Source: Rutidosis leptorrhynchoides (lineage: Eukaryota; Streptophyta; Magnoliopsida; Asterales; Asteraceae). Taken from it: 64,000 nt of DNA. Positions 10,929 through 21,800 of the stretch are shown here, piece after piece (the stretch's first letter is position 1; each line of letters opens with the position of its first letter). The stretch spans positions 5,328,501-5,392,500 of the forward strand of contig NC_092333.1 of the NCBI RefSeq assembly GCF_046630445.1, written 5' to 3'. The notes under the pieces are model-generated. The model made no database searches and had not been told where the DNA came from. It was given only the letters and a program-made list of their open reading frames with translations. Made by a program: the position numbers and the translations under genes.

Positions 10929-12916
10929 TGATGTGGTAGCGGAGTGGTATAAAATACTATTAATTTTAGCAGGAAATACTATTAAATACGATACATTTTT
11001 ACACAAGATATTTATTTATTTATAGAATGGATATACTTAAACCTTGCTACAACACTTATAGGCAGTGTACCTAATCGTACAGTAGTGTAGTTTTTAGTAA
11101 GTCCGGTTCGTTCCACAGGGAATCTTTTTAAACAAAGCTTAACGCTATATTAGTTTACTTTTATAAAAATACAAATATATATATAAGTAATATTATTATT
11201 ATAAAAAGGGGGTTTTTACCGTTTAATGACCGGTTTGTCGATTTTAAAACTTTAGTCGCAGTTAAAACCAAATGTAAAGTATTAAAAATAAATACAATAC
11301 TTAAATTAAAGCGTAAAGTAAATAACAATAATGAAATTGCGAATAATAAAAGTGCGATAAAATAAACTTGCGATAATTAAAAAGTACGATAATTAAAAAT
11401 GCAATTAAATAAAATAACAATAAAAATGCGATAATTAGAAGTGCAATTAAATATAAAATAAAGGAAATTAAATATGAAATAAAAGAATTATGCTTATTTA
11501 AACTTCCGTAATCATGATGTTTGACGTGTTGATTTTAGTTTTATGCCCATGGGTTAATTGTCCTTTGTCCTGGATTATTTAATATGTCCGTCTGGTTTTT
11601 GTCCATAATAGTCCATCAGTCATAAATATATAGTGCGAGTGTCCTCGTCAAATTATTCTTATACCCGAAGTTAAATAGTCCAACTAATTGGGGACTTAAA
11701 CTGTAACAAGATTTTAATACTTTGTTTAATAATTACACCAGGATGTCGACTGAGTGTAACCCAAGGTTTTAATATTTTGTTATCAATTATACCAAGTGTC
11801 CTTGTACATAATTTCACCCCTGTTTTAATTATTCTAGTGGCTATTAATCCATTCCCGTGTCCGGTTAAATGAACGATTATTCGTACATATAAATACCCCG
11901 CCCATCGTGTCCGATTGAGTGTATATGGTAATTTATAGGGACGCCCAATTGTAAATCTTTATATTAACATTAACAAACTATCATTTAGTTAAACAAATAT
12001 AAAGCCCATTAATAGCTCATAGTCTAATTTCCACAAGTGTCGTTCTTTTGTCCAAACCCCAATTATGGTACAAAGCCCAATTACCCAATTTTAGTAATTA
12101 GCCCAACATCATGATTACTTCGGATTAAATAAGCATAATAATAACTTAGCTACGAGACATTAATGTAAAAAGGTTGAACATAACTTACAATGATTAAAAA
12201 TAGCGTAGCGTTACACGGACAGAATTTCGACTTACACCCTTACAATATTCGCTAACATACCCTTATTATTAGAATTAAAATTAAAATTAAAATATAAATT
12301 ATAAATATATATTTTACGTATATATGGAGAGAAGAGAAAGATAGATGGATTTGTGGTGCACCAAAGCTCGATTTTTATAGGCATGTGGGCTGGAACTGGG
12401 GCTCATGCGATCGCATGGATTTATGCCTTCCAGGCCATGCGATCGCATGGCCAGCTGGGGAGGCTCATATTTGGTTGTTTTCTTCTGCCGACGGTTTTAT
12501 AAATAATATAATATATTAAATAATTATAAGAATTATTTAAATATTATATTATATTTATGTGCATAGTTGACTTGTAATTTTTAGTCCGTTGCGTCGAGCG
12601 TTGAGAGTTGACTCATGTCCCGGTTCCGGATTTTCGAACGTCCTTGCGTATAATTTAATTTCTTATACTTTGCGTTTTGAATCTTGTACTCTTGTAATTT
12701 CGAGACGTTTCTTATCAATAATTGGAACCTCTTTGATTGTATTTTGTACTTTTGAGCTTTTTGGTCATTTGCGTCTTCAATTCGTCGAATCTGTCTTTTG
12801 TCTTCACCTTTTATTATTTAAACGAATATCACTTGTAAATAGAACAATTGCAACTAAAAGCTTGTCTTTCTTGAGGAATAATGCTATGAAATATATGTTC
12901 GTTTTTAGCATTATCA
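10929..12916 (-). repeat. 3' LTR of Athila element
   Basis: TGATGTGG to ATTATCA, 1988 bp, the same length as its partner at 25850-27837. On the minus strand the order is U3 from 12916, the paired palindrome promoter module (12449-12371), a CT-rich leader, and the R/U5 side to 10929. No coding sequence is visible. Confidence 0.95.
12371..12452 (-). promoter_or_regulatory. Athila 3' LTR promoter: palindrome pair plus TATA box
   Basis: On the minus strand two copies of CATGCGATCGCATG (12436-12449 and 12404-12417) lie 32 bp apart, start to start. They are followed after about 23 bp by CTATAAAAAT (12371-12380) and a CT-rich stretch (ATCTATCTTTCTCTTCTCTC), an arrangement like a plant core promoter. 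The upstream palindrome extends to 20 bp, GGCCATGCGATCGCATGGCC. That the pair binds a regulator is inference. Confidence 0.6.
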
Positions 12917-15129
12917 AATATTCCCACACTTGAGCGTTGCTTGTCCTCAAGCAATATCGTCTTGAAATACAAGAATCACTTCTTTATTCTTCACACTTTG
13001 TACATCAGTGATTTCTATACGGCGGTATAAACAATGATAGTAACGATAGAACCATGGTTAAAGGTGGGTGTGTCATCCACAGTTGCCTCGGGTTTAGGTC
13101 AACGACACTTGCAATCAAATAGCCGATTTACTTTCGGTTTCCAAAGCAAAGTGCACATTTGAAAGGCGGTTTACAGTCCCACATGACTATGAAAATGTAG
13201 ATCCTTAAGGAAATTGGATCTTTATGAAAATATTTGATCTTTTGAAAATTCAATCTAGCTTTTACCCTAGATAAGTTTTCCGGAATAACCCTTCACCGGT
13301 GTTTGCAAAATATTTTTGTGGGTTTGGTGGGTTTCAGATTTGAAAATTTTAGCTCAAAACTTGCGGTTTTGTGTCACCCACTTGCTAACCTTGTTTTTGG
13401 AAAGCAACACATCCAGTTTACTTGTCCCGTATATTACCTTTCGATAAACTACCGTCCGGTTGTAAAGGAAAGCGTTGAACAAGCAACTGTTAAGGCAATG
13501 TCCCCTGACATGCTTTTAATTATGGTCTATAACGTGTCGGATGCAATTACTATCCTTGGTAGGAGCAATAGTAAAGCTCACCCTTATGATTTTTCGGTCT
13601 GGCACAAGGTCCTGTCTTTGACCACTATGCAACCACCGTTGACACCCGATTTGGTTCAGGTGACCTAATGAATTCCAGGTGAATTCCTAGGATTTTACGT
13701 TCAATGGTAATGAACGCATTGAAAATGGGTTTTCAGAAAACAAATCGGTTTTAATTTGATCAAAATATTTTCTCGTTCAAGCTCGAGTTTAGATATCATT
13801 GAATTCCATGAGTTTGAATTCTCAATCTTTAAGGTCAATCTCTAGGATTGAGTAATATCAGGCTTAAAAGCTGATTTTTAATCTTTAAGGAGATTATCCT
13901 TTCTGGGGATCTGATTCATTAGTCTTATCAAGCTAATTTGCATGGTGCCCCCCCATTGTACGAGATAAATCCTTCTCATGGTTAGGATAAATCTGACCAC
14001 TTGGCGACCCTGTTTAATGCTGAGGTCCGTGGATTTTCTGCTGATTTTAGTAATGACTTTTCTAGATTTTTCGTCAACCTACAGCTGGTCTGGACGACAA
14101 CTTCTTGACCTAAATCAAGAAGCGCGTGTCTTTTTCGGAAGACTTTACTTCCTTTTAATGATGGAATTGATTCATCGTGTAGATCCATCTCTTCTTTTCT
14201 TTCATCGGGTAAAACAGTTTAGTTTAGTCCAAAGCAAAAGTATTTTCAGTTATTTGTACAAAAATATGTGATATATGTTTTGAATAACTTGGAGAATTTT
14301 CCCACACTTGGCTTTTATTTTCCTTTTTATCGTCCTCTATTCCATTTTAAATGAATTTTAACATTTTGGTTTGTTTCTCAATTTATGTCCTTTCCGAGGT
14401 AACAATAATTTCGGTGTTAAAACCTAGTTTTATCGTTCATAAATATGTATAAACATGATTTTGAGTTCATTTAATTGAAAATTTTGAAAAATTTTACTAG
14501 AATTGGGTAGTCAGTATATAAGACTAGGGCTGTTCTTTATTATCAGAGAGCACTAGATTCTAATACAACTACTGCTTTACTAGTATTTTTAATGGTAACC
14601 AAGTGTTTAAGATAAAAATTTTAAAATCCGAAAGAATTTAACCCCTTCCCACACTTAAGATCTTGCAATGCCCTCATTTGCAAGAAATCAGTACAATTTA
14701 AATTATTGAGGGTGATTAGCGTAGAAATGATTAAATTTTACCAAAGTTTCCAAACATATTGGCGTTTGTTTGCTGAATGATAAATGATGCATAGCATTTG
14801 TTCATTTCGTCTGTTGTTACATCACATTTATTTGTCATCTTGTCGTCAAAATTAGTAGCTTTTGCTGAATTTAATGCCAGTCTTTGAAAATGCGCTGTTT
14901 TACCCTGTTTTGAACAATCGACAATATACATACATACAAGTATAATCATGCATGGCAATTTGAAATGGGACTTAATATCCCACTTTCAAATTCTAAATAT
15001 GAAATATTAGTACACAATAATAATAAAATAATAAAAATTACACAAATTTATCCAATAACATAAGTTTAAACATGAAAAAGTCAAAAGATAAAAACATAAT
15101 AATCATAAAAATAACCAAATGGAACTAAA
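12917..15129 (-). other. Athila 3' untranslated region with polypurine-like motifs
   Basis: 2.2 kb between ORF1 and the 3' LTR with no convincing sense gene. The minus-strand motif AAGTGTGGGAA recurs next to the LTR (12918-12932, the probable polypurine tract), at 14297-14310 and at 14645-14657. An antisense ORF of 121 codons (13303-13668, + strand) lies here; I find no domain in it. The rest is AT-rich filler. Confidence 0.6.
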
Positions 15130-16652
15130 TCAGTCTGGATAGGGGTTCCAGTTCATCTCATCGGGTGGGTTCCATTGTTGGTTATAGGTGTTATGATAGG
15201 CTTGGTTATAGTCATACCGGTTAAAGGGTGGTCGGATATCGGGGCTATGTGGCGGAAAATGAGAAGGTCGAGTAGGTACATAGTTATTTGGTACCTGATA
15301 TGATAGCTGGCTCATGATTTGGTGCTGATGAACTAACCAGCTATCGTGTTGGCGTCGCCTATAATCCTCGTATACTCGCTCGGAGTTCCACTGCTCATAC
15401 ATACTATGTCTTGCCGCGTTCGTCATTGCTTCCTCATCTATACGAACGTGGACGTCAAGAATAGCATCTCGAAAGACATCCCTAATGTCTTCTGCCTCCT
15501 CCATTTCCTCGTCTGAGCCTCTCTCTACCTGAGGATGAGATCCCTCATAGGGTACTGTCTGGTTACGTCTACTTTTCAATACCTTAGCACCCACATAAAC
15601 TTTCAATCCTAAGGGCTCAACCTGTTCTCTACAAATCTGTAATGGACCCCCTTGGTTCCTATCAACACCTAAATACTCTCCAATGAGAGTAACAAAAATA
15701 CCTCCTCCTATTATACTCCCGTCCTGCAATCCCTCTACCATTTTAGATAAATAAAAAGCAACACAGTAAGGGATATTGACAAAGCTTCTAGGATCCCGAA
15801 TACACTTTAGGTAGAATAAATCATATAAGGTAATTTTTTCTTTATTATGACCTCTTTGTGTAATCGAGTTAGCCAAAAATCTATGAATAATACGAAGCTC
15901 GGCTCTGTCAATATGTGTATAGGAGTGTCCTCCTGCTCGTGTAAAAACATCAAAATGTGACATACGCCTCCAAATGGCGTCAGCGTCAAAGTTACTATCT
16001 ACCCGTTCACCATAATGAATCAAGTTTGTACAATCGGGTAATAGCAACTCACCAGGAGTATATATCTGTAAGGCCCTGGCCATGTCCAGCATGGACATTC
16101 TGTACATCCTACCGCCAAGGATAAACCTAAGAAATCTTCTATCATCTATTCTAACTATATTTGTATCAAGTGATACAGTACTCATCAACTCAACACACCA
16201 TTCCTTATATACAGGTCTACGAATGGTGAAAAGACATTCCCAATCTGTAAAAGAAGAACTGCCATACCTTTAAACTAAAAGCTGTCTAATACGGTCAGCT
16301 AGATGGACCGTTTCCAAAGGGGCCCAATCAATTACCCTTGGCACCTCTACATTTTTTGTTACCAATTTGAATTTGTTCCTTTGATATGTCTCGTAATCTC
16401 TCCATCTTCTATCCAATCTCAGATTAGGATGTAGAGTGTGCTCAGGAATCGTTGGGAATTCTACTGGCGGCCTCATTGGGAATACTATGAATTCATCAAC
16501 AAACTGTACCGGATCATAATAAGGTATGTGCTGATCAGGCTGTTGTTGTTCCTGTTGCGGTTCTTGTTCGTGTTGCATTTCTGGTTCTGGTTCTGGTGCT
16601 GGTACTGGTCGTCTAGATGATGATGCTCCTGAACCTCCAGTGTCGGCTCTCT
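15130..16652 (-). pseudogene. Athila ORF1 / env-position protein (one nonsense codon)
   Basis: The ORF downstream of pol that is typical of Athila, in the position where env-like genes sit. The recognisable core runs from RRWRDYETYQRNKF to the region around FVTLIGEYLGVDRN, resembling the plant ATHILA ORF-1 family. The tail is Tyr/Asn/Pro-rich (YNQAYHNTYNQQWNP). The N-terminal part is Gln/Glu/Pro-rich with a Met at 16578. The frame remains open upstream to TTTTACAG at about 16652, which looks like a 3' splice site. A TAA at 16270-16272 breaks the frame; reading resumes at once and the next Met is at 16188. I see no clear signal peptide or membrane segment, so an envelope function is not supported. 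Confidence 0.75.
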
Positions 16653-18246
16653 GTAAAATACATTAAACACAAAATTTGTGCATCCAAATATGCATTAGTG
16701 TTAGCAAAATAACAACTTAAAACAATCACTATAACATGTTAAATCAAAATTAAACTTATACACATTTTCACAATTTTTCACAATTCTACATTTTTCAAAT
16801 AAGCACATATGAAAATGTATACAAAATTCATAAGCATTTAACTCAAATAACATGTCAAAATATTCATTACTAATAATTTAACAAGTCTCAAATGGCAAAT
16901 ATATCAAATAAATCAAGTTCATGACTTTTGGTCTTAAAAAGTCCACTTTAATCTCCAAAAATCATGTTTAGGATCATTGTTTGGATCATTTAACTATCTA
17001 AACATGTTACACTACTCAATTTAGCAATAATTCATGACAAAAATCGGCCATAACCTGTTTATATCAAAAAGCCCCAAATTGCTCAAGAACACAAACCCTA
17101 GATTTCTAAAAATTTTGAAGTTTTTGGCTTCAAATCATGTTAAATAGCATCAATCTAGGTTATACATGCATAAAATACTAACAATTTAACACTAATTACA
17201 CTAAAAATTAACAAAATTGCATTAGGTAAAAAATTGGTAATTATCACAAAAACTAGGAATTTATAGAGTTTAGGGGTGTAATTTTTACCAATTTGCTGAA
17301 GAATGAGAATCTAGGCATGATTAGAGTAAGAAAAATGACGAATTACGGTGGAAAAATGGCGAAAATTGGTGAATTTTTGGGTGAGTTTCGTGAATGTGTG
17401 TGTGTTGTGGTGAGGAAGACAGAACAGGCAGCTGTGTGTATCAGGCCTGGATTTCAGCTCCATGCGATCGCATGGAGTTGAAGTGTAAAACCCATGCGAT
17501 CGCATGGGGGTCCGGGTACAGTGTTTTCAGCTTTTTTTTTTTATTTTTATTTTTTATATTTTTGGCATACTTTAGTTTAATAAGATTAAAAATAATGATA
17601 ATAAAAGTTCTCGTCCCTCCCTCGGGTAAAGCAATTTCGGTTCAAAGACCTAGTCTTCAACTTACGACGAATTTTAAAAATCATATTTTTAACTTAATGA
17701 GATAAAGTAAATTTTTGTTTTTAAATTCACACAACTTAAATATAAAATTCATATTTTAAAAATTAAAAATTCACACCAAACTTAATTTAAAAATTCAAAT
17801 ATTTACAATTTTTTAAAAATATTGTTTTTACAAAGTTTACAATATTAATTTAAGATTTAAATATTAATTTTAAAAACATGGTAAAAATAAAATTAAAAAT
17901 CTTTTTGGCTTTTTATCCCACTTTAATCAATCAAATATTATCAAAAATATTCGCCCCTCTTTTCGGTAAAGTAATTTCGGTTCCAAGACCTAATTTAACT
18001 CATGACGAATTTTTGAAATATTTTGGGTTGATTGATTAAAGATATTTATACCTTAAGAATAAACGTTAAATTTCGCAGTGATGTAATAAATTTTTGAATG
18101 ATATCAATAATTTCGGTCGCCAAACCTAATTTTATTCAATACCAATTTAATACTTTATAGCGAACAAATTAGCGTTTATTATCAAAAGGTTAAAAATAAA
18201 AAAAATAAAAAAAAAACTGTACAAACATACATGTGAAATAGATTTC
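16653..18246 (-). other. Athila spacer between small ORF and ORF1
   Basis: 1.6 kb, AT-rich, without a supported gene. It holds a palindrome pair (17458-17508), a T-rich run (17530-17560) and imperfect direct repeats of a motif near AATTTCGGTTCCAAGACCTA (about 17625, 17970 and 18105; a weaker one at 14410). The ORF1-proximal end (TTTTACAG) may be an intron acceptor. Confidence 0.6.
17458..17508. repeat. Palindrome pair in Athila pol-ORF1 spacer
   Basis: CATGCGATCGCATG at 17461-17474 and 17493-17506, starts 32 bp apart. The first extends to 20 bp (CTC...GAG) and the second to 18 bp (CC...GG). On the minus strand a weak TATA-like CTGATACACA lies about 20 bp downstream, so an internal promoter for ORF1 is possible but unproven. 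Confidence 0.85.
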
Positions 18247-18663
18247 TTAGTTATATGATCTATCCCATTCATAAGATAGTCGGTTTAATTGGTTTTCCAT
18301 AGCTACATAGGCGTAACCTCGAGCATTCAGTGTCTTTTCTTCTAAACATATGAACGGTCCGTCTCTGCATAAAGTAATAAATTCGGTGTTTGAATAGGTT
18401 TGATTATTTGAACATTTACCTCCATGTGACCATTTTACGCATTTGTGACATCTTTCTAGGTGTCGTGCTCTTCTTTTTGCTGCGGATTTTGATTTTCCTT
18501 TACCAAATTGTAACTTATTATCTTCGCATCTGGATTCTTTTCTAACTCCGTCCATTCTTTCTCTGATTAAAGATACTAATTCACTCGGAAGTATGTCATT
18601 ATTACGTTTAGTGCTCAAAGCGTGTAGCATTAGACCATGGTTTAGTTCACAGGTAGTCTTCAT
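18247..18663 (-). CDS. Small ORF between pol and ORF1, Cys/His motif, function unknown
   Basis: 138 codons from ATG 18663, in the same direction as pol and 171 bp after its stop. A basic stretch (GKGKSKSAAKRRARHLER) is followed by CHKCVKWSHGGKC, that is C-x2-C-x4-H-x3-C. This is one residue short of the retroviral zinc knuckle C-x2-C-x4-H-x4-C. The basic patch plus Cys/His motif suggests nucleic-acid binding, which is inference. I do not recognise a named family; extra ORFs of this kind are known in plant Ty3/gypsy elements. It has no stop or frameshift, although the element's larger ORFs do. Confidence 0.5.
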   Translation of the reverse strand: MKTTCELNHGLMLHALSTKRNNDILPSELVSLIRERMDGVRKESRCEDNKLQFGKGKSKSAAKRRARHLERCHKCVKWSHGGKCSNNQTYSNTEFITLCRDGPFICLEEKTLNARGYAYVAMENQLNRLSYEWDRSYN

Positions 18664-18834
18664 TTCGTAAAAACCGAAAAAAAAAAAAATTCAGAATGGG
18701 GGGAGAAGACTAGTTCTTTAGGGTCTGCTAGGGAAAGACCATTCGGATTCTATTTTCGAGAACTACACGAAAACAGACAATCTAACTCTAACAGAAATAC
18801 ATATTATCCTTTAAAGACTTGATTCTCCCCACAC

Positions 18835-21800
18835 TTAGTTAGCTGTGGTGTCGAAATTGTGATTAACTTCGTTGTCGACTTCCATCGGACTATCTATGTA
18901 GTGTTTAACTCTGTGACCATTAACTTTAAATTCAATCCCATTTGAATTTATTAATTCTATCGTTCCGTATGGAAAAACTCTTTTGACTATGAATGGTCCA
19001 GACCATCTTGATTTCAATTTTCCAGGAAATAGCTTGAATCGTGAATTGAAAAGAAGAACTCTGTCTCCTTCCTTAAATTCTTTTGAACTTCTGATTCTTT
19101 TATCATGCCATTTCTTCGTTCTTTCCTTATAGATTAACGAATTTTCGTATGCTTCATGTCTTAATTCTTCTAATTCGTTTAGTTGACTTAATCGTAGATG
19201 TCCAGCTTCATGTAAATCAAGATTACATGTTTTCAAAGCCCAAAATGCTTTGTGTTCAATTTCTACTGGAAGATGACATGCTTTTCCATAAACAAGTCGA
19301 AAAGGTGTGGTTCCAATTGGAGTTTTGTAGGCTGTTCTAAAAGCCCAGAGTGCATCCTCCAATTTAATGGACCATTCCTTCGGATTTGATCCTACGGTTT
19401 TCTCTAGAATACGTTTTAAGGCTCGGTTGGTATTTTCAACTTGTCCACTTGTTTGTGGATGATATGCGGTGGAGATTTTATGAGTTACTCCATATCTTTT
19501 AAGAACTTTCTCAAGTTGATTATTACAGAAATGAGTACCCCGATCACTTATTAAAGTTTTTGGTGTTCCAAACCTTGCAAAAAGACGTTTTAAAAAGTTG
19601 ACTACAACTCGTGCATCGTTAGTTGGGAGAGCTTGTGCTTCCGCCCATTTAGATACATAAACAATGGCTACGAGTATGTATAGATTATTATGTGATTTTG
19701 GAAATGGACCCATAAAGTCAATACCCCAAATGTCAAATACTTCACATACTTGGATGACATTTTGTGGCATTTCATCACGTTGACTTATTTTTCCGGCCCT
19801 CTGACAAGCATCACAGGATTTACAAAGAAGGTGTGCATCTTTGTAAATTGTAGGCCAATAGAATCCAGCATCATAAACTTTTCTTGCTGTTAGTTGAGGC
19901 CCATAATGCCCTCCTGTTGGTCCTGTGTGACAATGGTTTAATATTTTACTAGCTTCATCTCCAAATACACATCGGCGTATTATTCCATCGGGACAACTTT
20001 TAAACAAATGTGGATCTTCCCAGAAATAGTGTTTTATATCACTGAAGAATTTCTTTCGTTTTTGGTACGATAATCCTTTTTCAAGGAATCCACAAACTAA
20101 GTAGTTTGCATAGTCTGCAAACCATGGGATTTCTTTATAATCTATCTTCAATAGATATTCATCAGGAAAGTTGTCTTGTATGGCCGATTCATTTAGAACT
20201 TCTAACTCAGGATTTTCAAGACGTGAAAGATGATCAGCGGCGAGATTTTCTGCTCCTCTTTTATCTCGGATTTCAATATCAAACTCTTGTAAGAGTAAGA
20301 TCCAACGGATTAATCTTGGTTTAGCATCTTGTTTTGAAAATAGGTATCTAAGAGCAGAATGGTCGGTATAGACCACCGTTTTTGCTAGAACGAGATATGA
20401 TCGAAATTTGTCAAAAGCAAAGACAATAGCAAGGAGTTCTTTTTCAGTAGTTGTATAGTTCGTTTGTGCTCCTTGTAACGTCTTACTAGCATAATATATA
20501 GGTTGAAATCGTTTTTCAATCCTTTGTCCTAAAACGGCTCCCATTGCAAAATCACTTGCATCGCACATTAGTTCAAATGGTAGATTCCAATTTGGTGTTA
20601 TCATGATCGGCGCATTAGTGAGTTTTTCTTTAAGAATATTAAAAGATTTGATACACTCATCTGAAAAGATGAATGGAGCATCCTTTTCTAGGAGTTTATT
20701 CATAGGAGTGGCAATTTTAGAAAAATCTTTTATGAAACGTCGGTAAAAACCGGCATGCCCTAGAAAACTCCTAATTCCTCTAACATTGGTGGGATGTGGA
20801 AGTTTAGCAATTACATCTACTTTAGCTCTATCCACTTCAATTCCTTCTTTTGAAATTTTATGTCCAAGAACGATGCCTTCTTTAACCATGAAATGGCATT
20901 TCTCCCAATTAAGAACTAGGTTTGATTATTCGCATCTAATAAGCATTCGTTCCAGATTAACTAGACATGATTCAAATGTATCACCGAAGACTGAAAAGTC
21001 ATCCATGAAAACTTCCATGCATTCTTCTATCATGTCGTGAAAAATCGCCATCATACACCTTTGAAAGGTTGCAGGGGCGTTGCAAAGTCCAAATGGCATG
21101 CGTTTGTAAGCAAAAGTACCATAAGGGCATGTGAATGTGGTTTTCTCTTGATCTTCAGGTGCTATTGGAATTTGAAAATATCCGGAAAATCCATCTAGAA
21201 AACAATAGTAACTATTTCCGGCTAATCTTTCCAACATTTGATCTATGAAGGGTAAGGGAAAGTGATCTTTTTTGGTGGCGTCATTTAATTTTCTATAATC
21301 AATACACACACGCCATCCTGTTACAGTCCTAGTAGGAATAAGCTCATATTTCTCATTTGTAATGACAGTCATGCCACCCTTCTTAGGCACGCATTGAACT
21401 GGGCTTACCCATGGACTATCAGAGATTGGATAAATTAGACCTGCATCTAGCAGTTTAATAATCTCTTTCTTAACTACATCTTGCATATTAGGATTTAGTC
21501 TTCGTTGGCGTTGCACATACGTTTTATGACCTTCTTCCATAAGGATTTTATGTGTGTAATACGAAGGACTTATTCCTTTAATATCATGAATTTTCCATGC
21601 AATGGCTGGTTTATGAGCTTTCAACACAGAAATGAGTTGTGATTTCTCATTTTCATTAAGAGAAGACGATATTATTACAGGTAATTCAGATTCACCATGT
21701 AAATAAGCGTATTCCAAATGGTTTGGAAGTGGCTTTAACTCTAATTTCGGAGGTTCTTCTATCGATGATTTGTATCGATATCTGTCTTTTTCTTTTAGCA

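Noticed and set aside
12404-12449. Palindrome pairs as a CRISPR array or a transposon terminal repeat
   Set aside because: Only two units per site, no TSD around them, eukaryotic context and no associated genes.
15130-16652. A true retroviral envelope gene
   Set aside because: Position fits, but no signal peptide, fusion peptide or clear membrane anchor can be seen.
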